Under the pieces are notes generated by a model. That model did no database searches, was not told the origin of the DNA, and worked only from the letters and a program-made list of their open reading frames with translations. Positions 22,614-35,333 of a DNA stretch of 64,000 nucleotides are shown one piece after another. A program made the position numbers and the translations under genes. The first letter of the stretch is position 1; every line of letters begins with the position of its first letter. This DNA comes from Halichondria panicea (lineage: Eukaryota; Porifera; Demospongiae; Suberitida; Halichondriidae). Location: contig NC_087388.1 of the NCBI RefSeq assembly GCF_963675165.1, forward strand, positions 4,655,047 to 4,719,046, read 5' to 3'.

Positions 22614-23570
22614 ATGTCTGCAACCAGTGTGCCGGTGATTGACTTCTCCAATCCGGACCGAGATGCCAACTCCAAGCTACTAATGCAGGCTATGGAAACT
22701 GTGGGGTTTGTGTATCTGGACAATGTTCCTGGATTCAATCGTGATGTTGAAGAGAAGTTATTACAGGCTAGCAAGTGGTTCTTTGCCAAACCCCTCGAAG
22801 AGAAGATCATGGTGTCTTGTAAAAATTGGAACAAGGACGCAGCTGGTGTGTACAGAGGGTATATTCCCATTAACGTCAAGGAAGGCCATTTGAGAGAGCA
22901 GTACGAAATGGGGGAAGAGCTTCCTGAAGATGATCCAGACCGAAATTCCGTCAATTACCTTTACGAACCGACTCCATTTCCGCCAAGTGAAGAAGATAGT
23001 TTTCGTAAATTGATGGTGTCTCACTACTCTGCTATGGCCAGCACTGGAGTGGAATTTTTGAAACTCCTCGCATTAGGGCTTGGACAGGAAGAGAATTTAT
23101 TTGACAAAAAATTTCTCCCTAAGACTCTGTCAAGCTTGCGCATTATGCACTACCCCACATACGGAGACACACCTCAACCGACATTCGTTTGCGAAGAGCA
23201 TATAGATTCAACGTTTGTTACTCTCCTAATCACATTCGGATATTCGGGCCTGGAAATTCAGAACGAAAATGACGAGTGGGTGAAAGTTGCTCCGCGTCCT
23301 GGCTCTCTGGTGGTGAACATCGGAGATCTCCTGTCTAGAATGACAAAGAGAAGATTCAAAGCTACCAAGCATCGAGTTAGAGACACTGGTGGAGATCGTT
23401 ACTCTGTTCCTTTCTTCTTTGAGCCTCGAGCAGATGCACAATTCGAGTTTCCCGAAAAAGGAGATTTAGGATGGATAACTTACGGACCATGGATCGTGAA
23501 GTATGCTGGGAGATTCAAGTACCAATTCGGACATTTGCCTGAGTATCCAAATGTGCCTATGATTGGTTAA
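22614..23570 (+). CDS. Isopenicillin-N-synthase-like 2OG-Fe(II) dioxygenase, paralogue 2 (318 aa, intronless)
   Basis: Intact tandem paralogue of the preceding gene. Iron ligands are H196, D198 and H253, with RxS at R262 and S264 (DRYSVPFF). Long stretches match paralogue 1, such as YIPINVKEGHLREQYEMGEE. Differences cluster at the N terminus, around residues 120-165 and at the C terminus. The residue after the first His changes from FDTPF to IDSTF, close to the active site, so substrate preference could differ. Confidence 0.92.
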   Translation: MSATSVPVIDFSNPDRDANSKLLMQAMETVGFVYLDNVPGFNRDVEEKLLQASKWFFAKPLEEKIMVSCKNWNKDAAGVYRGYIPINVKEGHLREQYEMGEELPEDDPDRNSVNYLYEPTPFPPSEEDSFRKLMVSHYSAMASTGVEFLKLLALGLGQEENLFDKKFLPKTLSSLRIMHYPTYGDTPQPTFVCEEHIDSTFVTLLITFGYSGLEIQNENDEWVKVAPRPGSLVVNIGDLLSRMTKRRFKATKHRVRDTGGDRYSVPFFFEPRADAQFEFPEKGDLGWITYGPWIVKYAGRFKYQFGHLPEYPNVPMIG

Positions 23571-24485
23571 CTTTCATTCTTGTTGTTGAGTTTTGTGTAT
23601 TATTAGACGTATGAAATTGTGAATGTTATAGTGCATGGTCAACTATTATCGGGTTTTATTTAGGTATTACCAAGAGTTGTAAGGTTTTTCCTAGCCTTGA
23701 ATCCAGGCTGATTACTTACTGGTCTCGAGGCTAGGTTTTTCCCAGACCTCTCTGTACATATATACTACATGTCAATTATCTCAAAAATAAATATTATACA
23801 ATAGAAGTTAGCATGTATGATATCGGGTTATTAATGTTGCCAAGTTACTATGTTAAAATTAATGTTTACAAGTTCAGGACATGTTGAGTCCGAGTTTCAA
23901 TTCAATACATATGTAGCTGTTTAGTGGTCCTGCTGAACTTGGGGATAGCCACTATAGAGACGTACTGCATCCTGTGATTGAGAAATATTTATTGAATGTA
24001 ATTAATATAATTATTGCAATGAGGAACATAATTATATAGCTATAGGATTGGTAGATTATGCTCGCGAGTGTGACCTATTTTTTATTGTTTATGCTCGAGT
24101 TAACAGCCTATCATTCTTTTCAAATTATTGCCTATTATTCCTACGTTTAAGTTCCTCCAAGCACAACATAGATCCCATGTCGTCACATGGCGTCACACAA
24201 ATAATCAGTTAACACAGAATGCATGTGCCAAGGAGATAATTAACCACCATGCAGTACTTCCGTCAGGCCTACAAATGCTTATACTATGATTCGTGCTGAC
24301 CTAGCTGTATTCCCAAAACCTGCCGATTATTCTCTTAAAAGGTGCCCAATGTCAGTATAATTCTCACCCAAAAAATGCGCCTATTATGCTCAAAATTATG
24401 CCGACATATCTACCAACCCCCTAATAGTATATAGCTCACCCTCTGTACAATTTTATACATGTAGGTAGTCATTGTAGTATACAAT
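23571..24485. other. Intergenic region, no gene seen
   Basis: AT-rich spacer between the dioxygenase pair and the convergent coiled-coil gene. No open frame or structured repeat worth calling. Confidence 0.5.
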
Positions 24486-25346
24486 TTAATGCACCGTGTG
24501 CATTAATGGTTCAATTGCACTAACCTGTTCATCTTCTTTGGCGCAACCAGGATCACGAAACATTGGTGGAGGCTCGGTAATGGCTGTCAATATCTCCCCT
24601 TCTTTTACTGATTTCAACTGCTCATCAAATTGTCCCAACTTCTCTGCAACTTGCTGCATGCAGTGCTTGAACTCATCAGTCAAAACTTCAAGGTTTTCCT
24701 CCATAATTTTCTTTGTAGCTACACTTTGCTCGTCAATCCCACTTGGTTGCTCTGTATTCGCCTGAAAATTTTCCAGTTGCTTGTCTCTCTCTAATAGCTC
24801 TGCAATATGTTCCTCTTTAACTAGCTTGAGTTCTTTTTGCATTTTCATTTCACGTCGTTTAGCTTTGTCTAAGTCAGCTTCCAAACTGTTGATTTTTGCT
24901 TGTCTGTCTGTCAAGTTTCCGGTTACCATTCTTAGCTGCTTGTCCTTAAATAAGATCTTCTCATCGTGTCTTCTAGTTGCTTCTTCCAGCTGTCGCTGCG
25001 CTTGTGCTTCACCTGCTTTAACCTCTTTCAAGTCCGCCTCCAAACGCTCAATCTTTGCCTGCCAATTCAGACCTCCTAAAAATTTCTCGTTGTATGAAAT
25101 CTCCTCCTCATGTTTTTTAAGTGTGTTTTCTAACTCCTGCTTTGCTAGTGCTTCCCCCAACTGTGATTCTTTCAAGTCAGCCTCCAATTGTCTAATTTTT
25201 GCTAGAGCTTCAGCCAAAGATAGGCCTTCAGAGCCTGATCGTTTCGAAGAGGGTTTTGGTGTAAGCCACAAGTCTTGCAATTTTTTGAACTTATTCTCCC
25301 AGTTAGAGCTTCCTCCATCATCTCCCTGAGCTCCCTCGACCTGCAT
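24486..25346 (-). CDS. Coiled-coil protein with three repeated segments (286 aa)
   Basis: Open from ATG to a stop with no intron needed. After a short N-terminal segment come three related coiled-coil units of about 50-60 residues, each starting with a version of AKIxxLEADLK and continuing through a GEA-rich and a charged stretch. A less repetitive helix follows (EVLTDEFKHCMQQVAEKLGQ). A consensus-like donor (CAG/GTTAGT) near 24522 means the last 12 codons could instead be intron and a further exon could exist, but none was found. It starts 184 bp after the kinesin stop on the same strand. Function unknown; the amphipathic repeats suggest a dimerising cytoskeletal or scaffold protein. Confidence 0.7.
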   Translation of the reverse strand: MQVEGAQGDDGGSSNWENKFKKLQDLWLTPKPSSKRSGSEGLSLAEALAKIRQLEADLKESQLGEALAKQELENTLKKHEEEISYNEKFLGGLNWQAKIERLEADLKEVKAGEAQAQRQLEEATRRHDEKILFKDKQLRMVTGNLTDRQAKINSLEADLDKAKRREMKMQKELKLVKEEHIAELLERDKQLENFQANTEQPSGIDEQSVATKKIMEENLEVLTDEFKHCMQQVAEKLGQFDEQLKSVKEGEILTAITEPPPMFRDPGCAKEDEQVSAIEPLMHTVH

Positions 25347-25529
25347 TGCTTCTCTTTGTAAGACTTTAACTTAGTACATGTATGTAGCTGGTAACGCCCA
25401 CTTATATGCAAATAACATTTTATTTTGCATGCATGCGCATGCGCAATGTTAATTAGATCTGATAACACTCAATGAGCATTAATTATTGTGTATCATGAGA
25501 CATTGACTGCTTAATGCATAAAAATATGT

Positions 25530-28500
25530 TTAATTTGGAGCCCTAGTAACATGTTTAGTTGCTTTTCCCAGTTCCACTTGTCGTACGTTCTGTCCAAACT
25601 CCAGTGTGCTGATGGTCTCCAGAACATTGCATTGCAGGGGACTCACATTCACAAACATGCATGCCTATAGTTTATGTGTGTGTGTGTGCGATAGGAAAAG
25701 TATTTGATCAAGGTAGAAATTACCATTATCATCAGTGAAATAGCTATAGCTCAAGTAAAATAAATGACAATCTTTTTTCTAGCACGAAATTTTCGAGGCA
25801 CGAATAAATTGTTTGCTCTTTGGTTAATTGTTGCGATTTCCGATAGCTAAGTATTTTGTGAACCTAAGTTTCGTACCACAAAAATTAAGCACCTCGAAAA
25901 TGTCACGCTCTTAATTTACTTGAGTCTCCGAGTCTCCGAGCATGATGATAAGATACTCACCTTCGAATCTCCTCCAATAGAAGGCTGAAGGAGATGAGTA
26001 AGCTTAGAGTTACGATATGGAATGTGCAGAGCACCAGTACGAATAGACGCAAACACCTGGGAGTATAATAATTGTCAAGTAACAGCCTGCATGAGTGCAT
26101 GTGCTGTTTTAAGGTTATATATACCTCTATACTACAAAGACTCCCATTTACATAACAGTCACTGTACGCATGTGGATCGACTCATGTTATATAGACATGC
26201 ATTACACAGTGAAGACATTGCATGCACTATAGTATACATTCTCAGCCATATCCCGAAACTAGTGTCTGAGAGAATGCACCAGATCAATGTATGTATAGTC
26301 GAAAGTATATAGCCCTGCACCTTTGAGATGCTACGTACATGCAATGTACATGCAATGCACGATGTACCTGTCCTAATGCAGAGAGACTCTTGTTGATGGC
26401 AGCTGCTTCCACTAGTCTTATTCCAGACGCCTCACTCCGTGAAATCCTCTCAGACCCAGCGAGATCGACAAGGGTTAACCTCCCTCTTGTTGTTGCCCTG
26501 GAGACAACATCAAATCCCTCCACTTTGAGGAAGAACAGAAGATGAGAACGAGAGCTGCATGCATGGTGTATAGCCGAAGGTGTTCAATATGCATGACGAA
26601 TGGCAGAGTGCAATGTTGTGTACACATGCAGTAAAACAGAGGAAGTGCATGCATGTACTCAAAGTGATCGTTCTACTTTCAAATGAGGATAAAATTAATT
26701 TTACATGCCGATAAAACTGGAATCTATATAATTAAGTAGCTGCATGATCATAAGGAGAGTAATCTTGCACATTTCTGTACCTGCTGGTGTTCATCTTGGT
26801 GCTGGCTACAGTGCGATTTTTCTCCCCCTCATTGAAGATCATCATCACATCCTCCATCGTCCTCACTTCAATCTCAATCAGACCCTATATACAACAAAAA
26901 TGCCAACATGCAGTTACTTAAAATGTGTGCTTGCAGGTGTCTTTAAAATTCTACAACTGCATGCATGATAAAAAACCCTCTATATAATTATACAAAGTAC
27001 GTAAAATACTATAATAATACTATAGTGTGGCATATACAAATCCTCTAGACTTAATTGTCTTAATTGCTCAAAAATAAATGTCCTTTTGCTGCATGTAATA
27101 GAAACTTCAAAAGATATTGCGTCCGAACAATAACTATGTTCAATTACATATACAAATGCATGTACTATACTTACTGGAACAGCCACGTTCTTCCCTTTAT
27201 TCTGAAGTTGCAACTTTTGGTGACCCTCATCCGGAGAAGCCAGTAAATCATACACTGCTTCATTATACACCTCCACCATTGACACCTATACGTATAACAT
27301 GTGATGATCAAAAGTTATCTCAACCAGCTAACTTACTCTCATTGTGTATTTGACTTTAGTTCTCTCGTTGCATATCTTGAAAAGTTCTTTCATTGACCTA
27401 TACCGTACGTATATAATGAATAAAATATTGCTTATAATTATAATAATATAGGTGACCACTCTGTCAATCTGAAGCTTGTGTATTGCAGTCCTCTGTTGAA
27501 CAGGTCACCACCAAACCTTCAAAGCATATATACAATATATGCTCTGTTGTTATAGCATGCATGCATGCATGAAGCCACCTTTTCACTATTAATTGGTCTG
27601 CCTCAGAGTGACTGGCTGCATACATTATACCTGATATTGACTCCATAAGCTTCTCGTTCGCCCATCATGGTGTACGTCTTCCCAGCCCCTGTCTGACCAT
27701 ATGCTAGGATGCACACATTATAACCATCCACACAGGAGGTGATAATAGGCTTCGTATCCTCAAATACCTGTAGCAAAATTGTTGCGTTTTAGTTTTAGTT
27801 AGCTGCGAAACGAAAATGCAATTTCGCCAACACTTTTTCAATTTCTATATGACATGTGTATTGCTTTGATGTATATAAACAGCTATTGCTAGACTTTTTA
27901 TAATTGGGCCACATTTCACATGTATATATATACAATGTACATGTACTAATTACCTTTTCTTGAGTGGTGTCAGGCATGTAGACTCTTTCAAACTCAAACA
28001 ATTTCTTGCGACCTTGCTGTGTGGTGCATGTCACTCTGTCATCGTCAAAACGAAGATGACATCGATCAGATTTGTCATAGCGACAACGGCAAAATACTCG
28101 AATATTACCCTTAAGTTCTTGAACCTAATAAAAACCAAACGTTAAGATTAAGCTGGACAATAATTGATTAAGAATCCAATCATGAGAATTTGACTGTTGA
28201 TTGTACCTCATTGAAAAGTAACTTTCTTTGAAGGGCCTCTTTCTGATACAGTGTCCTCACTTCCACAATCTCTCGCTTCTGTCTCCAGTGAATACGTACC
28301 AGCTGCTCCACTGACTTAGAAAGCTAAAAAGGAATGTAGAATTTACTTACTTTAGAAGTTAAGTGTCTCAGGAGTAAAGCGTCCTTAATTTATTGGGTTC
28401 AAAGTTGCTATAATTCTAATAATTATACCTGATGTAAAGAGCCAGCATAGCTTGTGAGTCCTTTGGTGGCTACACTGCGAAGAGCTGTAAATTTTGCCTT

Positions 28501-31212
28501 GAGTGTTCGAGACTCTTCCCCAAGGATGGTCAGCAATGGTCTTATAACAGATGGTTGAATACCACCACGGAAACTTTGACTTAGCGATTGCTGCCGATGC
28601 ATTTTGGACTGCAATAAATATCGTAGTTTGTTAGATTGGTACACCCTAATTATAATTCATATAGATAAGCGAAAGCTATCAAAGTTATCTCTACCAATGC
28701 GTTTCAAGAATTAGATTAATTCTTACTTGTTTTCTATGCTCCATTTTCCCGTTCTCAAGCTCTCTCTTCATCCTCTTGTTTTCTGTCTCCAGCTCATCGA
28801 CCTTGCTTTGAAGTTGCTCCAGCTGTTTTTTGGCCTCTTTATGCTTATCATTCATTGCTCTGAGCTGTGCAGCCTGACATTGTGCATGCATACAATGATG
28901 TTTATAATAATTATGCTATAAAGCACAATCATACTAAAAAAATGATATTGAAATGCGGCAATATAGCTGTTATAATGTAGCATTGCATGCAGTACTGGCT
29001 AACAAGTGATTTCCATATATTACCGTTTCTTTGAGCTTCTTTTCAGTGAGGTTTTTGAATGGGTCTCTGCCACCATATAATCCAGCCTCAGAATAGTCCA
29101 ACACTCCTGCAGTGTGTAGTATAATTATAGTGTTTAGTGCAACACTCTATAAGTGCATGTATTATAATGATTATTCTGAAAGCTTATAATCACTATTTAC
29201 CGTCATCATTAATAGCGTTGTAGACGCTGACACTCTCTTCCACTGAATACTTGCAGCAGCGAAGCATGGCAACTATTGACTTCGCATCCTTCCACTCGGG
29301 ACACGCTTTCTGTAAAGGAAAGTAACATAATTTAAATATAGTTTACACTCAGTCATATGTACCTGTACTTCGCTGATAATTGAGGTGACTCCCGGAACAT
29401 GTCTCTCCCAAGAAAGAGGCATAGGATACCAAGATCCTGTGCCCTCGTCAAAGAAGTACAGAACATTAGTTGTCTCCTATAGAAATTGCATGAACTTCTT
29501 ATAATTATAGCTGTGGTATAGAGAATGTACCTTTCGGAGGTATGTGACCAGTTTTCCTCTAGTGGGATGAATAAACTCTCCTTCTCTCACCCCAGTAAAC
29601 TGCTTCTGTCTGCCAGTTGTGCCATCATCACTCTGCACCTGCATGGAAGAAGTACATGTATAACTTAAAAGTTTGTTATAGGCATGCCAATTCAGTTTTT
29701 TTACCATGTGCCTGGGAGTGCACCGTGTTTAGTTATATACATGCAGTGTTACTAGCATGAGGGCAAAAGCTATATAATAAACTAAGTATTCTACTATAGG
29801 TATTCTCCTATAACACAATTATCTGGGAATTATAGTGCATGGTGTTCAATTGACAGTGAGGTTAGTAACCATATAGCAGGAAATTTTTGCCGGTGCAGAA
29901 ACCATCATGCACCGAGTGTATATACACTCAAAAATATTCGTACAGCTCAGAATGGTACATGCATGCTTATGGCGTACTTCACAGTTTTAATTTTCAACGA
30001 ACATTTTGACCATACGAAAATAACATATATACAGCCTACCTGATAGGGATCGTGGTCGATTGGTAGGAAGTTTCCTCTGTCACCCCAAGCATCAGGAAAG
30101 TATCTCCACTTTTGTTCTTCAAAATCGACATAGAATTTCTTCCCATCTTCTCTCACATACAAAGTAAATTCTTCTCCTTCGAATGTTCGAAAGAGCTCGA
30201 ACATGTTTCCAGCGTTTGCAGCAACGACTGAACTCTCACTCACAGGTGAGAGCTCGACTTGTGTGTGAGGAGTGTCTCTATCATTGATGCTCTGAGTCTC
30301 TAGCGTGCTTGTACTGTAGGTGCCTCCGGTGATATGGCTGTTGTACTGGCGGTGGTAGGATCTACATAAAAGAGAGATCAGAATACCGTATTACTAGAAT
30401 GTTTTGCGAGCATTAAACATTTGCGAACTTTGCGAGGGTTGATCAATTTGCAACCATAAAATCCGTAAATTAAATACACACGATCCTTGCCAGAATGCAA
30501 CAGTTAGATCGCAAAGGGTCAACTTTTCTGCTGATTTGGCTCATTCGCAATAGTTTTTCACCTGCAAAATATTCTAGTAATACGGTAGATGCATAATTAT
30601 TATATAGATGTATATGATCATCTACTTAGCTTGAAACCTAGTCTGATGCCTCTTATATTTGCTCTTACTTGCTCTGTAGGTCTTTGCTAGACACCTTTCC
30701 TGTTACTCCCTGCCTTCTCTGGCGTTTAGTAGACCCCTCTGACGGTCGTCTGGTGTCAATGGACTCCGGCCTCCCCCTCTCGTAGCCAGCTCCTGTTATA
30801 AACTCTGTCCGATGCTTCCCATTATCATATATAGAGGTTGTCCCGATATAGCCATTGGAATAGTATGGATCATTTGAGTCTGGTTCTTTGGCAATGTCGA
30901 GGTGGGAGGGTGGAGTTCTTCTTGTCGCACGGTCTCCTAGAGAGAAGAAATAATTAAACTATACATCCGCTAGTTCTATGGGTAAGGCTAAAAACTCCAG
31001 GAGAAGATAATCGTAGAATGTAACTTGGTGTATACTGGCTAAATATTAAACTTACCACTGTCACTAGTTTGCTGGAGCTCAGATGCAGTACCCTTTTTCT
31101 TCATGGCTTCGGAATAAGCTCCCCTGATCATTTTGGCATCCATCTGACCACCCTCCTGAGACTGCACCACCACCACATGAACCTCATGGTCTCTGGAAGA
31201 GCTAGTACCCAT
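25530..31212 (-). CDS. Kinesin-14 (C-terminal motor), 18 exons, about 868 aa
   Basis: Exons: 31212-31056, 30936-30669, 30361-30040, 29638-29531, 29476-29363, 29309-29201, 29106-29024, 28873-28727, 28608-28429, 28323-28207, 28124-27954, 27767-27631, 27397-27337, 27285-27175, 26884-26781, 26554-26368, 26056-25961, 25664-25530. All phases agree. The motor (about residue 536 to the end) opens with the kinesin-14 neck/motor junction [13 protein letters not shown]. It has the P-loop GQTGAGKT (about 616-623), switch I SSRSH, switch [17 protein letters not shown] and [10 protein letters not shown], and it ends shortly after the motor. A coiled coil ([19 protein letters not shown]) precedes it. The N-terminal part has two WW-like segments ([32 protein letters not shown]) not usual in animal KIFC proteins. 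The family moves toward microtubule minus ends and acts in spindles and transport. Confidence 0.92.
30384..30597. mobile_element. Foldback MITE with TA flanks
   Basis: Terminal inverted repeats of about 22 bp: TACCGTATTACTAGAATG at the left, and its near-perfect reverse complement at 30572-30597 at the right. Noncoding, 214 bp, in a kinesin intron. Termini resemble Tc1/mariner-type TA-flanked MITEs. Confidence 0.8.
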
Positions 31213-31457
31213 CTCTATGAGTATTGTGTGTACACAAGATTTATTGGTTGCTTTGTTTTTGCAGCAACGAGCCCTGCCCACCTTTACCACGTGAGCTTTA
31301 TAACCTTCTTTTGTCAAAGGTTAAAAGGTTAATTAAGAAAGGTGTGAAGCATGCATCGCCTAAAAGCTTAGCAAACTCATGGCGTTTGTGTTTATAAGCT
31401 TTAGCAGGCACTGGTCGAAAATAAATGTGTATGAGCCTCACTTAATTTATACCAAAA
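31213..31457. promoter_or_regulatory. Divergent intergenic region between kinesin and the Rieske gene
   Basis: Only 245 bp separate the two opposed start codons, so a shared bidirectional promoter is likely. No specific element was identified. Inference from spacing alone. Confidence 0.4.
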
Positions 31458-34400
31458 ATGGATTTTCTGAAACCACAACAGAAGCAAACTTCTAATCTCA
31501 AGACAAGCATTTCTGTGGAGTCCCTTCAAAGACCTAATGTAACCCATGCTGAAGGAGACAGCACTACTAAGCTAACCACTAGCAGGTACATGCTCACTGG
31601 TGCAGAACAGGTGTCTGGTTCCAGTACACATCTTTCCAAGGGTTCGTTGTCATTGGCAACCAATCTTCATCACATTGGCAAGGAGCTCTTTTTCCCCGTC
31701 ACAGGTAAATTGCACACCAAGCTCTTGTACATAATATTTGTACTTTCACCCTCCAAAGGATTAACTGTTGAAAGCTTTCTCTCGGAGACACCACCGCTAT
31801 CACCACGACAACAACCCTCACCCAGCAAAGCCCCGCCCACTGATGACTCCCCACCACCACATGGACGGAAGGTGTGCGTGAATGGACGTGAGATCGCTGT
31901 CTTTCTCTATGGAAACAATTTCTATGCAGTGGATGAGCATTGCTCACATTTAGGTGAATGGATTGTGTCTACAATGTACAGCGTGCATTTTCAATCGTTT
32001 AAATGTCTAATTGTTGTCCTATGTATTTTCCGGAGACCTTAACTGGAATTCTGTTGACCTACAACAGTGCATAGTAGCTTCCTCCAATGAATTTAGTGCA
32101 GTAATAGCAGGGTGTCATACAGGATTTTGAAATAGAGGGGTGAAATAAGATACACAGAGTGTGTCGTCAGCTAGGGGAACCCAGGAGCATATGCCCCTCC
32201 AGATTTTGTTCTTAATTAGGTGATCCTACGTGAATTCTGGTGGGTTTTGGGGTTGCCTTTGCATACTCAGTCATACAACTAGTACCTTTGATGGGATATA
32301 TATCCCCCTTTCCCCCGCTATGAGATCCGGATAGAGTATCACCAAGGGAGAAGATGCATGCACCTCTCTGCTTTCGGGTAACATAATATTATTATGCTAT
32401 AAATAGAAATTCTAAATCCAGTATCAACATTTTACGCATCGGCAGAACGCTTAAAAGTATGTACAGTCTAAAAATAGAAATGGGATTTAGAATATGCCTT
32501 TGGTATTCTGTATAAATATAGACCAAAGAGATGGCCCATGTTGTTTGCCTCACTATATGACTCAGTAGTGCATGCCTTGTACTGGAGTTATGTAACGATT
32601 CCTCCCCACCTAACAGTTGTACAAACATGATATATTTTTTTGTTTCCCGAGCAGAGTTTACCTACTACGGTAATTCTGGTACCTACATGTACTACATACA
32701 TGTACCACTATACCATTGTACATGTACATGCATGTATCTCTAGCTGTATGTAAGCTCAATCCTCAAAGACAAGTTTGGCCAGCTCACTGTGCATAATTTA
32801 TGGTAGTATAACAGTAATGCTGTTGAAAGCTTCAGTTTTTTTTCCCTTTCCTTTTCACCTTTGTCTTATAGTGTCAAATCTCCCTTGCCATGGAAGTATA
32901 ATGATTGTGTTAAATAGAATTTTGAGAAGTATGCGATATAGAATCCATATAAGGTGTATGGTTAACAGATGCCATACAGGTGCATGGTGAAGTCGTAAGC
33001 TGTATATAGGGAAATGTTATTGGAGCATTGATATGGTAGGAGTATTCCGGCAAACATATCTAGTCGTGTGTAGGACTTCATGTGCTTGTGTGCTGGAAAC
33101 TAACGTGCATGTACTGCACATGGTATAATAATTATTATTGCATTATAATTATATGTACTATCAAGAGTTCATGAACTCTTGGTACTATGTAATGACTATA
33201 GTGTGGGAACAATGTTGTTCCAATAATTATAATTATACCATCAATAATCTGTTTTTTATGAGATAGTAAATGTGTTGGTAATTTTTAGTGTGCACAATAC
33301 TGGCCTGTAATAGGTCCACACCCTTGAAGCCTAGATGTACTATGTCTATACGTCTGAGATGAAATTGTTGAGTACAGATCCAAAATCCTTTCATGCATAG
33401 TCAGCATATATTTCGTGACATTTACACAAAGTATGACCAAGACTTCAGTATGGTGATCACATGCACTGAGACGGTAAAGACCCACTAGACAATTAGTGAC
33501 CTACATTACCACCCACTTGGATAAAAGTTCTGCGAGGGGCGCAAGAAACTGCCTATTTCGAAAAAGACCAAGGGCTATGATTATAAATTATTAGCCTATT
33601 TTCCTACAGGCTGCTTTCGGGAAGTCATAACTTTCGTGAAGATTGCTTGCAATTAATTAGTAAAGACGGTTTGTTATTTTCTAGCAGAGGTATTATAGCT
33701 TCCTATATTTAGCTATGAACCCAGTCACTCTCCTCTGACTCAACAAGGCCATATATAGGCATCGATATCCTCACTGTCTAGCTGCAGAGGAGGAATACCA
33801 GGGTCAATAGGGTCCCGTTTAATAAAATATTTAACATTCTTGTTCTCAGATTTGACTTGTACAAGCATGTATATACAATGCATATTCTCACCACTTAGCA
33901 TGCATGCGTAGACAACTGGCGCAATGATATACACCCGATACTTCCCATTTAGCGTAGTATCGTCCTTTTCGGTGCTTTCTTCTCCTCAATCCTACATTTC
34001 AAACATTTTGTGGTCTACTGTCTCTGTGCATATATGCCCCAAGGGCATACGATAATATGCGTGGTGTGTCTGTCTGTGTAATCTAGCTGTTTCGGTGCTT
34101 TCCTCTTCACAATTAATTCTATACATTTCAAATATTTTGTTTGGTCTACTGCCTTTGAGGGCATCTGGTAATAATTATGCGTGTGGGTTCTATTGTTCTG
34201 CAATAAAGCCAATGAAGCATCCCACACATTCCAATGAAGCACGTTCTAGGTGCTCTATGAGAAATAGAGCCCATAGAAACAAGAAGCTTAAGCAAATACA
34301 CTTGAGTGCATGAGATGTAAATCTATAATAGACGCTAAGTGCTATTATAGTGCATTTATGACCAATTTAGGTGGTCGAATAGCGACATTCCTACACCCAT

Positions 34401-35333
34401 GCATAAAATAATAGTTAGTTGTTTATATAGAACTTCACAACGCTGAGGCAGTATACATACATAAGCACCTTGATGTCTAATTTTGCACTAATTAAAAAAT
34501 TATGAATCTCATTAAAAATTTGTTAAAAATGTATTTTTGAGAGTATGCTAAGCAAGCTATAGCCCTTTCATTTATATATCTGACTCTAAACTTTCAATTC
34601 AACCTTTGAGGAATTTTTGAATTTGTTGAATTTGCCAAAAAAACGCACCCGTCTAATATATAGTTACCTTAACCCTTTCCTAGCTTTAATTAAAACAAGA
34701 AAATACACATATTTTTCTTTAAAAATTCGTATCTCATGAACCATACATTGACGTAACTAATTCCTACAGGTAGCCCATGCAGACCCCAATGCAGAGGTAT
34801 CTTGATACCATCATCGTCACCTAGCAACATGATGTATGAAGCGTACCTCGAGGCAGCACAATGAAAATACCACGTGAAAGAGCAGCTCAATGCGCATGTG
34901 CTGGTACCTACAGCGTGTGCATAGCTCCAACACAGCGCCCACAATCATTTTTTGAAAATTAGCAGTAGCCATGCCGCCTATAATTGGCGGCTATAGCGGG
35001 GAAAGGGTTAAGTTACGCATACTTCTATATGAAGTGAGCCTATAGCCTCGTGTCCATCATTACTATCTCTACCCTTTTTGTCATCCAGGTGGACCACTGC
35101 ATCTCGCGGACATTGAAGATTCTCTTTCACTAACTACTGGACAATCAACACCCTGTATTATCTGTCCCTGGCACAAGTGGTGCTTTGATCTGAGTACTGG
35201 GAGACAGTTAGACCCACTTGGGAGAGAGCAGCACATACAATCTTATCCTGTTCGAGTAGATTCAGATACTGGGACTATTTCTATTGGTTTTGCATCGTTT
35301 GATTCATCTTGTTTTACTGACTATGACTTCTAG
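31458..35333 (+). CDS. RFESD: RFESD-like Rieske [2Fe-2S] protein
   Basis: Exons 31458-31953 and 35089-35333, joined in phase 1. The Rieske domain is split by the intron: box 1 C-S-H-L-G at the exon junction and box 2 CPWHKWCFD in the last exon, giving the CxH...CxxH ligands of a [2Fe-2S] cluster. [11 protein letters not shown] and [14 protein letters not shown] closely follow the known RFESD pattern. The frame through 31705-31758 is open but looks intron-like (CAG/GTAAAT donor, CCAAAG acceptor), so the first exon may be two. The roughly 110 residues before the domain are Ser/Thr/Pro-rich and longer than in human RFESD. Probable role: soluble electron-transfer protein or the ferredoxin-like partner of an oxygenase; not established. 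Additional copies of the last exon lie at 47815 and 50509. Confidence 0.82.
31954..35088. other. Large intron of the Rieske gene
   Basis: Holds a diverged member of the Y block (about 32560-33300), the duplicated X block from about 33350 onward, and a piggyBac-like MITE. No exon seen. Minus-strand open frames here (for example 33740-33934) are also present, or broken, in the paralogous block and are not called. Confidence 0.6.

Noticed and set aside
33740-34242. Minus-strand open frames within block X
   Set aside because: No domains, no splice sites, and the paralogous block at about 45.8-46.2 kb does not preserve them as coding.
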